Positions 7,453-15,760 of a DNA stretch of 64,000 nt are shown here, one piece after another. The DNA comes from Dermabacteraceae bacterium TAE3-ERU27 (GTDB taxonomy: Bacteria; Actinomycetota; Actinomycetes; Actinomycetales; Dermabacteraceae). The stretch covers positions 40,878 to 104,877 of the forward strand of contig JAHUUL010000004.1 of NCBI GenBank assembly GCA_019218415.1. Direction: 5' to 3'. The position numbers and the translations under genes were made by a program. How positions within the stretch are numbered: the first letter of the stretch is position 1; every line of letters begins with the position of its first letter. The notes below the pieces were generated by a model. That model had not been told where the DNA came from and did not search any database. It was given only the letters and a program-made list of their open reading frames with translations.

Positions 7453-8268
7453 TTACGCGGTGATCACGTTGCCCTGACGCGCTAGCTGCGCCAGATCGCC
7501 GCCGCTCAGCAGCCTTACCGTGACGGCGTCCCGCCGCAACGCTCGCTCCAGCCCTGCGGGCGGTGCCACATCGGCGGCGAGCAGCACGCAGTTGCCGTAG
7601 CGACGCTTCTTAAAGACGCCCGGCTCCGCGATCACGTGAACCTGCTTAAAGGCCTCGGAAAGGGTTGCGTATTCGTCGGCCAGCAGCGTCGTGCCGGGCT
7701 TGGCCGCGCAGTTAACCAGATAGCTTCCCTGCTGCCCGACGGCGCGCCGGGCCTGCTGCGCTGCGGCCAGCGTGGTGAGGGAGGTCGGGGTTTCGTCCCC
7801 CGCAAAGACGTCCCGAATTAGCACGTCGCAGCCCGCCTCCGGGAGCGTCGGCAGGGTGGCTATCGCGTCCGCCGCACGCACCCGCACCTCGGGGGAGCGC
7901 GGCAGATCGAACCAGGCGCGCGCATTTTCTGCCAGGACGCGATCCAGCTCCACTACCAGCTGCCTAGAGCCGGGGTGCCCCGCGGCGATAGCGCGCGCGA
8001 GCGTGCAGGCGCCGCCGCCCAGGTGCGTCACCCGCACTGGTGCGGGGGGAGCGTGGAGTTCATCCACCGTGCAGCGGATCCAGCGCATGTATTCGAAGCT
8101 GAGCGTGAGCGGGTCCGGGTGCACCTCCGAACTGGGTACGCCATTAACGAACAGGGTGAGCGTGCCGTCGGTTTCCCGCGTAATACGGGCCGTTCCCGTC
8201 CCTATCTCAATGTCTTGCTCCAACGGGGCGCCGCCCGCGGCTTTCTTTCCCTCTGCTTTTCTTGCCAC
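7453..8268 (-). CDS. Spermidine-synthase-like SAM-fold protein
   Basis: The 271-aa protein has an N-terminal beta region with LTLSFEYMRWI and then a Rossmann SAM-binding-like core: THLGGGACTLARA (motif I), VVELDRVLAE (motif II) and LIRDVFAGD where the polyamine aminopropyltransferases carry their catalytic region. It belongs to the actinobacterial spermidine-synthase-like group. Whether it makes polyamines is unknown; there is no speD nearby. The start is a GTG exactly 6 nt after a TACCCT hexamer with no separate ribosome site, so the mRNA is probably leaderless. It diverges from dinB with the two starts about 50 bp apart. Confidence 0.8.
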   Translation of the reverse strand: MARKAEGKKAAGGAPLEQDIEIGTGTARITRETDGTLTLFVNGVPSSEVHPDPLTLSFEYMRWIRCTVDELHAPPAPVRVTHLGGGACTLARAIAAGHPGSRQLVVELDRVLAENARAWFDLPRSPEVRVRAADAIATLPTLPEAGCDVLIRDVFAGDETPTSLTTLAAAQQARRAVGQQGSYLVNCAAKPGTTLLADEYATLSEAFKQVHVIAEPGVFKKRRYGNCVLLAADVAPPAGLERALRRDAVTVRLLSGGDLAQLARQGNVITA

Positions 8269-8274
8269 CCCTGC

Positions 8275-8280
8275 AGGGTA
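8275..8280 (-). promoter_or_regulatory. -10 element for a leaderless transcript
   Basis: On the minus strand TACCCT is followed by 6 nt and the GTG start of the spermidine-synthase-like gene. The same TACCCT-6-nt-start arrangement occurs at 35531-35536. Confidence 0.45.
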
Positions 8281-8315
8281 GATTGTTTAGGGTGCCGATT
8301 CGGGGAGGTGAGGGT

Positions 8316-9467
8316 GTGAATGACGACGGGTGCAACATTCTTCATGTAGACATGGACGCCTTCTTCGCGTCGGTAGAAATACGCGATAACCCGGCCCTGC
8401 GCGGCCTGCCCGTGGTTGTCGGCCGCGACGGTCCACGCTCCGTGGTGGCGGCGGCCAGCTATCCGGCACGCGCCTACGGAGTGCATTCCGCGATGGCGAT
8501 GGCGATAGCCAAGAGCCGCTGCCCCAAACTGGTGGCAATCCCGCCACGCATGGCGCACTATCGCGCCATCTCGGCACAGGTGATGGCGATACTGGAATCG
8601 TTTACGCCGGTTGTCCAGCAGGTAAGCGTGGACGAAGCGTTCCTGGACGTCTCCGGGGCGCTGCGCCACTTCGGCTCTCCCGGCAAGATCGCGGCCCAAA
8701 TCCGTGCGCGCGTACGCCAAGAAGTGGGACTGCCCTGCAGCGTAGGGGTGGCCGCCGCGAAATCGATAGCGAAGATAGCCTCCGGCAAGGCGAAACCGGA
8801 CGGCTTGCTCGTGGTTCCCGCGGCGGAAAGCGCCGCGTTTCTCGCGCCGCTGCCGGTCGGCGCGGTTTGGGGCGTCGGCCGGGTGGCCTCCGGCAAACTC
8901 AGCAACATGGGCATCCACACCGTGGGGGATCTGGCTGCGGTGCCGCTACCCACGCTGCGGCGCATAGTCGGCGTGCAGGCGGTTCCCATGCAGCGCGTCG
9001 CGCAGGGGCTCGATGATGCGCCGGTAGGCACTCAGCGGGTGGATAAGAGCATGGGCATGGAACGCACCTACGACGAAGACCTGGTCGGTTACCGCGAGAT
9101 TCACGCGCAGCTCGTGGACATGGCCGACACGGTAGCGGCCAGGTTGCGCAGCCACGGCACCGCCGCCCGCACCGTCAGCATCAAGGTCCGTTTGGGCGAC
9201 GGGCAGACCCTCACGCGCAGCGTTACCATGACGCAACCGTCCGCCAGCGGGGAAAGAATCCGTGAGCACGTGCTCGCCCTCTGGCAGCGTCTCGGCCTAG
9301 CGGGGCAGCGGGTGCGCCTGCTCGGCGTGCGCGGGGAAAACCTGGGCCCGGCCGCGAGCATGGAGCTAGCCAGCCGCGAGGGATGGGACGAACTAGAAGC
9401 CGCCATGGACAGGGCCAGGCAGCGTTTCGGGGAGGCGACCCTGCGGCGCGGCTCTACCCTCCTTTGA
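8316..9467 (+). CDS. dinB: DNA polymerase IV (Y family)
   Basis: The 383-aa protein has the Y-family palm motifs HVDMDAFFASVE at its N-terminus and SVDEAFLDVSGALR near residue 105, a helix-hairpin-helix thumb (VGRVASGKLSNMGIHTVGDL), and a little-finger domain with VRLGDGQTLTRSVTM. It performs error-prone translesion synthesis. I chose the GTG at 8316, which follows GGGAGGTGAG; an earlier in-frame ATG at 8262 overlaps the divergent gene. The C-terminus ends in RRGSTLL and I see no clear QLxLF-type clamp-binding motif. No LexA box is visible in its short upstream region, so SOS control is not supported. Confidence 0.95.
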   Translation: MNDDGCNILHVDMDAFFASVEIRDNPALRGLPVVVGRDGPRSVVAAASYPARAYGVHSAMAMAIAKSRCPKLVAIPPRMAHYRAISAQVMAILESFTPVVQQVSVDEAFLDVSGALRHFGSPGKIAAQIRARVRQEVGLPCSVGVAAAKSIAKIASGKAKPDGLLVVPAAESAAFLAPLPVGAVWGVGRVASGKLSNMGIHTVGDLAAVPLPTLRRIVGVQAVPMQRVAQGLDDAPVGTQRVDKSMGMERTYDEDLVGYREIHAQLVDMADTVAARLRSHGTAARTVSIKVRLGDGQTLTRSVTMTQPSASGERIREHVLALWQRLGLAGQRVRLLGVRGENLGPAASMELASREGWDELEAAMDRARQRFGEATLRRGSTLL

Positions 9468-9568
9468 GGCGCGTAGTCACGCGCTGGCGTTAAGGCCACA
9501 TTTTCTAGCGGGGCGGTTAGGCGTATCCTTGGGGGAAGCTCACCCGGTCAACGCATAAGGAGACTGCG

Positions 9569-9937
9569 ATGCCACTGTCTGAATACGAACAGCGCGTGCT
9601 CGCCGAGATGGAGAAGCACCTGTTCGAGCAGGACCCTGAGCTTGCCTCCGCGCTGCGCGAGGACGCGACCCCGCGCAGGGATAAGAAACGGGTGGTGCTG
9701 GGCGTAACGATAGCGATTTGCGGCTTCGGCCTGCTTATCGCCGGCATGGCCACACAGCAGATCTGGCTTGGCATGCTGGCGTTCCTGGTGATGCTGGCGG
9801 GCGCGCTCACCGCGATCCTGGCCCCCACAGTGATGGGGGCGGCTGGCGGAGCGAAGTTTGCGCAGCGCGATGTGCGACAGCAGGGCGGTAGCTTCATGGA
9901 TACGATGCAAAAGCGCTGGGAGAGCCGGGAGCAATAG
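9569..9937 (+). CDS. DUF3040 small membrane protein
   Basis: The 122-aa protein starts with the family signature PLSEYEQRVLAEMEKHL, followed by a basic patch (PRRDKKR) and two adjacent hydrophobic helices at about residues 42-62 and 66-90. DUF3040 proteins are widespread in actinobacteria, usually beside the dcw cluster and dinB as here, but have no assigned function. AAGGAG precedes the ATG. A hairpin with a T-rich tail lies about 60 bp downstream. Confidence 0.88.
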   Translation: MPLSEYEQRVLAEMEKHLFEQDPELASALREDATPRRDKKRVVLGVTIAICGFGLLIAGMATQQIWLGMLAFLVMLAGALTAILAPTVMGAAGGAKFAQRDVRQQGGSFMDTMQKRWESREQ

Positions 9938-9999
9938 CGCCTCGGCTAAGCACCTCCCGGTCCTGGGCGGTGCAGAACAAAACCAAATAGGCGCGCTTG

Positions 10000-10036
10000 A
10001 GCGGGTGGTTTCCCTGTCGGGAACCGCCCGCTTTTG
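10000..10036 (+). terminator. Terminator after the DUF3040 gene
   Basis: A stem of about 13 bp (AGCGGGTGGTTTCCC pairing with GGGAACCGCCCGCT, one bulge and one wobble) with a TGTC loop is followed by TTTTGT. It separates the DUF3040 gene from the mraZ regulatory region. Confidence 0.8.
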
Positions 10037-10077
10037 TCGTTCTAGACCGTGTTCTGAGCCCAGGGATGGAAAAATCC

Positions 10078-10304
10078 CTCCACCCCGCTCCACTCGTCCC
10101 TCCACTTTGCCCCCACTAAGCCCCATATTCGGATAAAACTGCAGGTCAAAAGGGTGGGGGTCGGTGGAGTGGATTTGCTTGCGGGGGCTTTGGGAAATAA
10201 TTGCTCCACATCACTCCACGCTATCTACCTGCGCTTTTGCTGTGTGTAGAAACTTTTTTGGGATTCATGGGTTACCAAGTGGTGTGGAGTGGGGTAAAGT
10301 GGGG
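10078..10304. promoter_or_regulatory. Clustered GTGGRG boxes, candidate MraZ operators
   Basis: The 428-bp gap before mraZ (9938-10365) holds no gene. It contains the terminator above and then four clusters of GTGGAG/GTGGGG-type motifs. Minus strand: 10078, 10088, 10100 and 10111. Plus strand: 10154 and 10164 (with a weaker copy at 10169). Minus strand: 10204 and 10214. Plus strand: 10279, 10284, 10289 and 10299. Within clusters the spacing is 10-12 bp, about one helical turn. MraZ binds 10-bp-spaced TGGGN-type repeats ahead of its own gene in other bacteria. The mraZ promoter itself was not located with confidence; a TAAAGT hexamer lies inside the last cluster. Confidence 0.7.
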
Positions 10305-10365
10305 GCATCGGGAAGAGAGGCTCTGACGAGAGTCGCTCCAGGAATCCGCCGGGAGGTGAAGCGCC

Positions 10366-10797
10366 ATGTTTCTTGGCACCTTCACGCCCCGCATGGACGA
10401 CAAAGGCAGGCTTATCTTTCCGGCCAAGTACCGTGACCAGCTGGCTGCGGGGCTTGTGGTGACCAAGGGGCAGGAGCACTGCATCTGCGTCTATCCGATC
10501 CGTGAATTCGAGCGGATCCACGAAGACCTGCGCAAGGCTCCCGTCACGAGCGGCGACGCTCGGGATTACGTCCGCATTCTGCTTTCTGCGGCGGAGGACC
10601 TGACCCCGGACAAGCAGGGGCGCATCACCATTCCGGCGGAGCTGCGCAACTACGCGAAGCTGGAAAAGGAATGCACCGTGATCGGTGCCGGTCACCGGCT
10701 GGAAATCTGGTCGCCCACCGCATGGGAGGCCTACCTGCGGGAAAAGGAAGAGAAATTCGCGGAGACCGCCACGGAAGTGGTTCCGGGACTCTTCTAA
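10366..10797 (+). CDS. mraZ: MraZ, dcw-cluster transcriptional regulator
   Basis: The 143-aa protein has two SpoVT/AbrB-like half-domains: [24 protein letters not shown] at the start and [21 protein letters not shown] near residues 72-92, each with the DxKGR-type signature. MraZ forms ring-shaped oligomers and binds repeated motifs ahead of its own operon. It is the first gene of the dcw cluster and starts behind GGGAGGTGAAG. Unlike the following genes it is separated from rsmH by 160 bp that contain a large hairpin, so downstream expression may be set separately. Confidence 0.97.
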   Translation: MFLGTFTPRMDDKGRLIFPAKYRDQLAAGLVVTKGQEHCICVYPIREFERIHEDLRKAPVTSGDARDYVRILLSAAEDLTPDKQGRITIPAELRNYAKLEKECTVIGAGHRLEIWSPTAWEAYLREKEEKFAETATEVVPGLF

Positions 10798-10823
10798 AAC
10801 TAAACAGCCAGTTGGCAACAACG

Positions 10824-10909
10824 GATGCGAGATGAGATCTCTACCGCTTTAGCCCCGACGCATCTTCCCCGGTGGCGGGACTGAAGCGGCAGGGATCTGA
10901 TCTCGCATC
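10824..10909 (+). repeat. Long hairpin between mraZ and rsmH
   Basis: Arms of 29 nt (10824-10852 and 10881-10909) pair with 25 Watson-Crick pairs, two G-U wobbles and only two mismatches around a 28-nt loop. The wobble-type substitutions suggest RNA pairing is what is kept. No T-run follows, so it is not a normal terminator; an RNase III-type processing or attenuation site is possible. Confidence 0.8.
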
Positions 10910-10957
10910 ACTGGCATATCTACCGATTTATCCACTGCGAGCCTTGAGGAGGAGCGG

Positions 10958-11920
10958 ATGCCCACGCATATTCCCGTGCTGCGTGATCGCTGCGTGGAAC
11001 TCCTCGGCGGCAACCTCCGCGAGGGCGGCGTCTACGTTGATGCCACCCTGGGACTGGCGGGACACGCCGGCGCCGTGCTGTCGGCCTATCCGCAGGCATT
11101 CCTGGTTGGGATAGATCGCGACACGCAGGCGCTAAGCGTAGCCAAAGAAAGATTGCTCGCTGCCGGGCACGAGGGGCGCTTCCACCTGGTGCACGCCACC
11201 TACGACGAAATCCCGCGCGCGCTTGCCGAGGCCGGCTTCGCTGCCGCTGACGGCATCCTGATGGACCTCGGGCTTTCCAGCCTGCAGATAGACGATGACG
11301 CACGCGGTTTTGCCTACCGGGTGGATGCCCCGCTGGACATGCGCATGGACCAGGAATCGGACACCCCTACCGCGGCCGATCTGCTGGCGGAACTGGATGA
11401 GTCGGAACTGGCGCACATCATCAGCGAATACGGTGAGGAACGTTTCGCGCGCAAGATCGCTAGGCGCATCGTTACGCAGAGGGAGACGCAGCCGCTAACC
11501 CGTTCCGGGCAGCTGGTGGAACTCCTAGACCGTGCCATCCCCGCAGCGAGCAAGCGCAGCGGCGGGCATCCGGCGAAGCGCACCTTCCAGGCGCTGCGCA
11601 TCGCGGTTAACCGTGAGTTCGAGATTCTCGACCGCGCGCTCAACTGCGCGCTTGACTCGCTTAAGGTCGGCGGCAGGCTGGTCATCGAGTCTTACCACTC
11701 GCTTGAGGACCGCCGTGTAAAGCAGGCATTCGCTTCCCGTACCCGTTCGAGCGCCCCGGCTGGGCTGCCGCTCGAACTAGAGGAACACAAACCAACTTTC
11801 CGCACCCTGACCAGGGGAGCGGAACAGGCAGACGAAACAGAACAGGAAACTAACCCGCGCTCCGCATCGGTGCGTTTGCGTGCGGTGGAAAGAATCCGCG
11901 AAGACCGGAGGAGGAACTAG
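10958..11920 (+). CDS. rsmH: 16S rRNA (cytosine-1402-N4)-methyltransferase
   Basis: The 320-aa protein shows the RsmH/MraW pattern: HIPVLRDRCVELL at the start, the SAM-binding motif VDATLGLAGHAG, DGILMDLGLSSLQID with the RGFAYRVDAPLDMRMD segment, the AKRTFQALRIAVN helix and the SYHSLEDRRVKQAF catalytic region. It methylates C1402 in the ribosomal P site. GAGGAG precedes the ATG. The next gene starts 2 nt after its stop. Confidence 0.97.
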   Translation: MPTHIPVLRDRCVELLGGNLREGGVYVDATLGLAGHAGAVLSAYPQAFLVGIDRDTQALSVAKERLLAAGHEGRFHLVHATYDEIPRALAEAGFAAADGILMDLGLSSLQIDDDARGFAYRVDAPLDMRMDQESDTPTAADLLAELDESELAHIISEYGEERFARKIARRIVTQRETQPLTRSGQLVELLDRAIPAASKRSGGHPAKRTFQALRIAVNREFEILDRALNCALDSLKVGGRLVIESYHSLEDRRVKQAFASRTRSSAPAGLPLELEEHKPTFRTLTRGAEQADETEQETNPRSASVRLRAVERIREDRRRN

Positions 11921-11922
11921 GC

Positions 11923-12390
11923 ATGTCAGTCGCAGCCAAGACAGTACGGCCGCTGCGGGTCGCCGAGCGCCCCAGGTTGAGCGTTGTTTCTTCCCCCTCG
12001 CGCAGGCGGGGGAATACGGTTACCGCGCTCCTTGCCACCGCGATCCTCGGCGCAGCGCTCGCAATCTGCCTGCTGCTGAACATCTCGCTATCGAACGGTA
12101 GCTACGAGCTAAGTGCCCTGCAGCACCAGTCTGCGGCGCTGGAAAACACCAAGGCCGAACTCGTGCGAGAGTCGGAGCGTCTTTCCACCCCGCAGGAGCT
12201 TGCGCGCCGCGCGGAAAGCATCGGCATGGTTCCCGCTTCGGGAGCCTCTTACATTGATCTGAATAGCAACACGATCATGGAAACTCCGGGACAGGCGGAA
12301 CAGCGCCGTCCGGCTAGTAACGTGGTGCCGGTGGCTGCGATCTATCGCACCGGACCGACCTATTACGGCATGGGTAACGAGCGCGGCTAA
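11923..12390 (+). CDS. ftsL: FtsL-like septum protein
   Basis: The 155-aa protein is a bitopic membrane protein: a basic cytoplasmic N-terminus of about 35 residues, one membrane helix at about 36-55 (TALLATAILGAALAICLLL), a leucine-rich coiled-coil at about 56-90 (LSALQHQSAALENTKAELV), and a Pro/Ser-rich extracytoplasmic tail. Sequence identity in this family is low; assignment rests on topology and position between rsmH and ftsI. FtsL works with FtsQ and a DivIC-type protein to activate FtsW/FtsI at the septum. The next gene follows after 59 bp containing a small inverted repeat (TCGCAC at 12395 and GTGCGA at 12411). Confidence 0.8.
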   Translation: MSVAAKTVRPLRVAERPRLSVVSSPSRRRGNTVTALLATAILGAALAICLLLNISLSNGSYELSALQHQSAALENTKAELVRESERLSTPQELARRAESIGMVPASGASYIDLNSNTIMETPGQAEQRRPASNVVPVAAIYRTGPTYYGMGNERG

Positions 12391-12449
12391 GACTTCGCAC
12401 TATGGTGAGTGTGCGAGCATTTCTGCCCTTGTTTAGGAGAAGCGTCTAG

Positions 12450-14204
12450 ATGCAGCTTGGTCCCGCGCGTGTAGGTAAGCCTGAAAACCGTTTCAGGCTG
12501 TTTTTCTTTACCATCATGGCGCTGGTGACGATCCTGGTGCTGCGCCTAATTTGGGTGCAGGGGCTATGGGGCGGCAGCGAACTGGCGAATGATGCGCGTT
12601 CCGAACGCCAACGGCACAGGGTAATTCAAGCTGCCCGCGGCGACATCCTGGATCGCAGCGGACAGGTACTTGTGAGCTCCAGTCAGCTATGCGACCTTGC
12701 GGTTAACCAGCTTCAGATCGACCAGTACGTCGGTAAGGCGGAGGAAAAAACTAAGAAACCCGCTCCCGGGGACAAGGGCATTCCTGGTGCTGCGCGCAAG
12801 CTGGCTCCGCTGCTCGGTAAGTCCGTTGAAGAAACCATCTCCATGCTGACGGGCAAAAAGGGGTTCAGCTACCTAAAGAAGGGGATGGACGCCAACAAGT
12901 GCCGGGCCATCATCGCGATGCGGCTGCCGGGTATCACAGCCGATTACCGCAGCATTCGTATCTATCCGAACGGTAAGGTTGCTGGCTCTCTGCTGGGAGT
13001 AGTGCAGGCAGATGGCAAACCCGCTGCCGGGGTGGAGCTATCCCTGGATAAGACCCTGAAGGGCGTGGACGGCACAATCAGCTACGAGAGCGGTGCGCAG
13101 GGTCAGGCAATCCCGAGCGCGGCACGGGCGGTCACCCCGGCACAGGACGGCCGCGACGTGCAGCTGACGATAGATAGGGATCTGCAGTGGTATGCGCAGG
13201 GCGTGGTGAGCGAAACCGCGCGTAAATTTAAAGCGCAGGCTGCCAGCGCCGTTATCTATAACTCCCGTACGGGGGAGATCCTTGCGTTGGCCGATTCCGG
13301 TAGCTACGACCCGAACCGTCTGAGCCGCAAGGACACCCTGGCTATTCCCTCTGTCTCTTACGTTTTCGAGCCGGGCTCTACTGGCAAGCTATTTACGATG
13401 TCCGGCTTGCTCGATACCGGCAAGGGAAAGGTTGACGACACCTATACGGTGCCCTGGGAAAAGAACTTTGGCGGAGAGCGCATCAAGGACTCACACTCCC
13501 ACCCGGTGGAGCGGCTAACCCTTGCGGGAGTGTTGAAAGAAAGTTCTAACGTCGGCACCGTTATGGCTTCGGAACGTTCCGATCCCGACGAACGCTACAA
13601 ATACCTGCAGCTGTTCGGAATCGGCTCCAAGACGGGGATCGAACTTCCCGGCGAATCTCCCGGCATTTTGCATCCGCCCTCGGAATGGCACGGTCGTACC
13701 AAGCTCACGACCACCTTCGGGCAGGGATACGCGGTTACCCCGGTGCAGATGGTCGCCGCGGTCGGCGCGCTGGCGAACGGCGGCGTGCGAGTCACCCCCA
13801 CTATCGTCAAGGCTGTTGACGACGGTCGCGGTCTGCATCCGACTCCGGAGCAGGAACAACACCGCGTGGTGAGTGAGGAAACCGCGCACCAAATGTTGCA
13901 GATGATGGATACGAACGTGCCGGATAAGCCGGGACAGAATGCCTATGTGGCTAGCTATGCGGTGGGTGGCAAGACGGGCACCGCCCAGGCTGCGGATCAC
14001 ACCTACACGGCTTCCTTCATCGGAGTTGCTCCGGTCGATAACCCGGAAATCGTGGTGGGCGTATTCGTGTACGGGCTGAAGGAATTTATCTCCGGCAATA
14101 CCGCTGCGGCGCCCGCCTTTGCCGACATCATGCGCTTTACGTTGGATCGCCAGCGCATCGCCCCTACCGGGAAACCCGGTACCGAGCTACCTACCACCTG
14201 GTGA
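12450..14204 (+). CDS. ftsI: Septal peptidoglycan D,D-transpeptidase (PBP3, FtsI)
   Basis: The 584-aa class B penicillin-binding protein has a short cytoplasmic N-terminus, one membrane helix at about residues 15-40, a dimerisation/pedestal domain and a transpeptidase domain. The active-site motifs are SxxK as STGK with catalytic Ser310, SxN in KESSNVG, and GGKTGTAQ. STGK is a little unusual; STMK or STFK is more common in FtsI. No PASTA domain is present. It crosslinks septal peptidoglycan with FtsW and is the target of beta-lactams. AGGAG precedes the ATG, and its stop overlaps the next gene. Confidence 0.95.
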   Translation: MQLGPARVGKPENRFRLFFFTIMALVTILVLRLIWVQGLWGGSELANDARSERQRHRVIQAARGDILDRSGQVLVSSSQLCDLAVNQLQIDQYVGKAEEKTKKPAPGDKGIPGAARKLAPLLGKSVEETISMLTGKKGFSYLKKGMDANKCRAIIAMRLPGITADYRSIRIYPNGKVAGSLLGVVQADGKPAAGVELSLDKTLKGVDGTISYESGAQGQAIPSAARAVTPAQDGRDVQLTIDRDLQWYAQGVVSETARKFKAQAASAVIYNSRTGEILALADSGSYDPNRLSRKDTLAIPSVSYVFEPGSTGKLFTMSGLLDTGKGKVDDTYTVPWEKNFGGERIKDSHSHPVERLTLAGVLKESSNVGTVMASERSDPDERYKYLQLFGIGSKTGIELPGESPGILHPPSEWHGRTKLTTTFGQGYAVTPVQMVAAVGALANGGVRVTPTIVKAVDDGRGLHPTPEQEQHRVVSEETAHQMLQMMDTNVPDKPGQNAYVASYAVGGKTGTAQAADHTYTASFIGVAPVDNPEIVVGVFVYGLKEFISGNTAAAPAFADIMRFTLDRQRIAPTGKPGTELPTTW

Positions 14205-15760
14205 GGAAGATGAGCACCGTAGAAAACACTTTTACGCAGATGGCACGCCAGATGCGTCCGGAGAATACCGCAGGCGTTGCCTCCACTGAGCTGGCTGCGC
14301 TGCTGGGGGCTAAGCACGTAGGGGAGGAGGTGCAGCTACACGGTTGCACCCTAGATTCCCGGTTAGTGCTTCCCGGTGATCTTTTCTGCGCCCTGCCCGG
14401 TGCGCGTGCGCACGGTGCTGACTTTTCCGCGCAGGTTGCGCAGGCTGGTGCAAGTGCCGCACTGACAGATCAGGCCGGTCTGGAAAGCGTCCGCGCTGCC
14501 GGGCTGAGCGCGCTGGTCTGCGCAGATCCGCGCGCCGTCATGGCGCTGGCGGCAGCGAAAATATACGGATATGCCGGAAGCAAGCTGCGCTGCGTGGGAG
14601 TGACCGGGACGAACGGTAAGACCTCGGTTACGACGATGCTGGTGGGGGCGCTTAGGGAACTCGGCAAGTCCTGCGCCGTCGTCGGCACGAACGGAACTTT
14701 TTACGATCGGGACGGCGAAACCGTGCGTATCCCGACCGTGCGTACGACCCCGGAAAGCCCGGACGTGCAGGCCATGCTCGCCCGCTTCGCGGCCTCCGGG
14801 ATAGACACCGCAGCGTTTGAAGTGTCTTCGCACGCGCTCGTGCTGCATCGGGTTGACGAGCTGCGTTTCGATGCCGTCTGTTTCATGAACCTGAGCCAGG
14901 ATCACCTGGACTTCCACAGCGACATGGAAGATTACTTCCAGGCTAAGGCGTCCCTTTTTACCCCGGAACGTGCAGCTGCTGGAGTCATCTGCGTGGACGA
15001 TGAATGGGGCACGCGCCTAGCCGAGCAGAGCCAGATAGAGGCCATCACTTTTGCTACCCGCGAGGGAATAGCTGCCGATTACACGGTGAGCGACATCGAG
15101 GTGCTTCCCACCGGGCACCGGGTGCGGCTGAACTCGCACAAAACCGGGGAAACGGTTTCTTTGGTTTGTCCCATCCCTGGGCGGCACTATATAGCGAACG
15201 CGGTCGCCGTAACCCTGTTGGCGCACCTCGGCGGAGAACCGCTTGCGAAAGCGGCGGAAGCCGTCGGCCGCGCCGCTACGGTGCCGGGGCGGATGGAAGT
15301 AGTTGCCAGCGCCCCTGTGCGCGGGGTGGTTGATTACGCGCATACGGAGGCTGCCCTGCGCAGCGCGTTGGAGGCGCTGCGTCACCATAGCGACGGCGGC
15401 AAAATAATTACCGTGATGGGAGCGGGCGGAGACCGCGACCGCACAAAGCGCCCCCTCATGGGGGCCGCGGCAGCGGAACTTTCCGACCTCGTGGTGGTGA
15501 CCGACGATAACCCGCGCAGCGAAGACCCCGCGCAGATCCGCTCCGCCGTGATGACTGGCATCCCCGCACAGGAGCGCACCCGCGTAAGTGAGGTGCCTTC
15601 CCGTGCCGAGGCGATCCGCCACGCTGTTTCGCTGGCACAGCCGGGGGATACCGTGCTGGTGGCGGGAAAGGGCAGCGAAACCGGGCAGGACGTAGCGGGA
15701 ACCGTGCACCCGTTCGATGATCGAGTGGAACTCAGGAAGGCGCTGGGGCAGAAATGGTAA
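14201..15760 (+). CDS. murE: UDP-MurNAc-L-Ala-D-Glu ligase for the third residue
   Basis: The 519-aa Mur ligase has the ATP-binding loop [14 protein letters not shown] at about residues 128-142, the central-domain EVSSHALVLHRV region and a C-terminal domain with DDNPRSEDP. It adds the diamino acid to the UDP-MurNAc dipeptide. DNPR is the motif linked to meso-diaminopimelate in well-studied MurE enzymes, but Lys/Orn-using actinobacteria can carry similar motifs, so the residue is not settled. The start is either GTG at 14201, overlapping the ftsI stop, or ATG at 14210; the GAGG before the ATG is too close to be a good ribosome site, so I kept GTG. Confidence 0.94.
   Translation: MRKMSTVENTFTQMARQMRPENTAGVASTELAALLGAKHVGEEVQLHGCTLDSRLVLPGDLFCALPGARAHGADFSAQVAQAGASAALTDQAGLESVRAAGLSALVCADPRAVMALAAAKIYGYAGSKLRCVGVTGTNGKTSVTTMLVGALRELGKSCAVVGTNGTFYDRDGETVRIPTVRTTPESPDVQAMLARFAASGIDTAAFEVSSHALVLHRVDELRFDAVCFMNLSQDHLDFHSDMEDYFQAKASLFTPERAAAGVICVDDEWGTRLAEQSQIEAITFATREGIAADYTVSDIEVLPTGHRVRLNSHKTGETVSLVCPIPGRHYIANAVAVTLLAHLGGEPLAKAAEAVGRAATVPGRMEVVASAPVRGVVDYAHTEAALRSALEALRHHSDGGKIITVMGAGGDRDRTKRPLMGAAAAELSDLVVVTDDNPRSEDPAQIRSAVMTGIPAQERTRVSEVPSRAEAIRHAVSLAQPGDTVLVAGKGSETGQDVAGTVHPFDDRVELRKALGQKW

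Noticed and set aside
8262..8315. LexA box ahead of dinB
   Set aside because: No GAAC-N4-GTTC or near match was found, so SOS control of dinB is not claimed.
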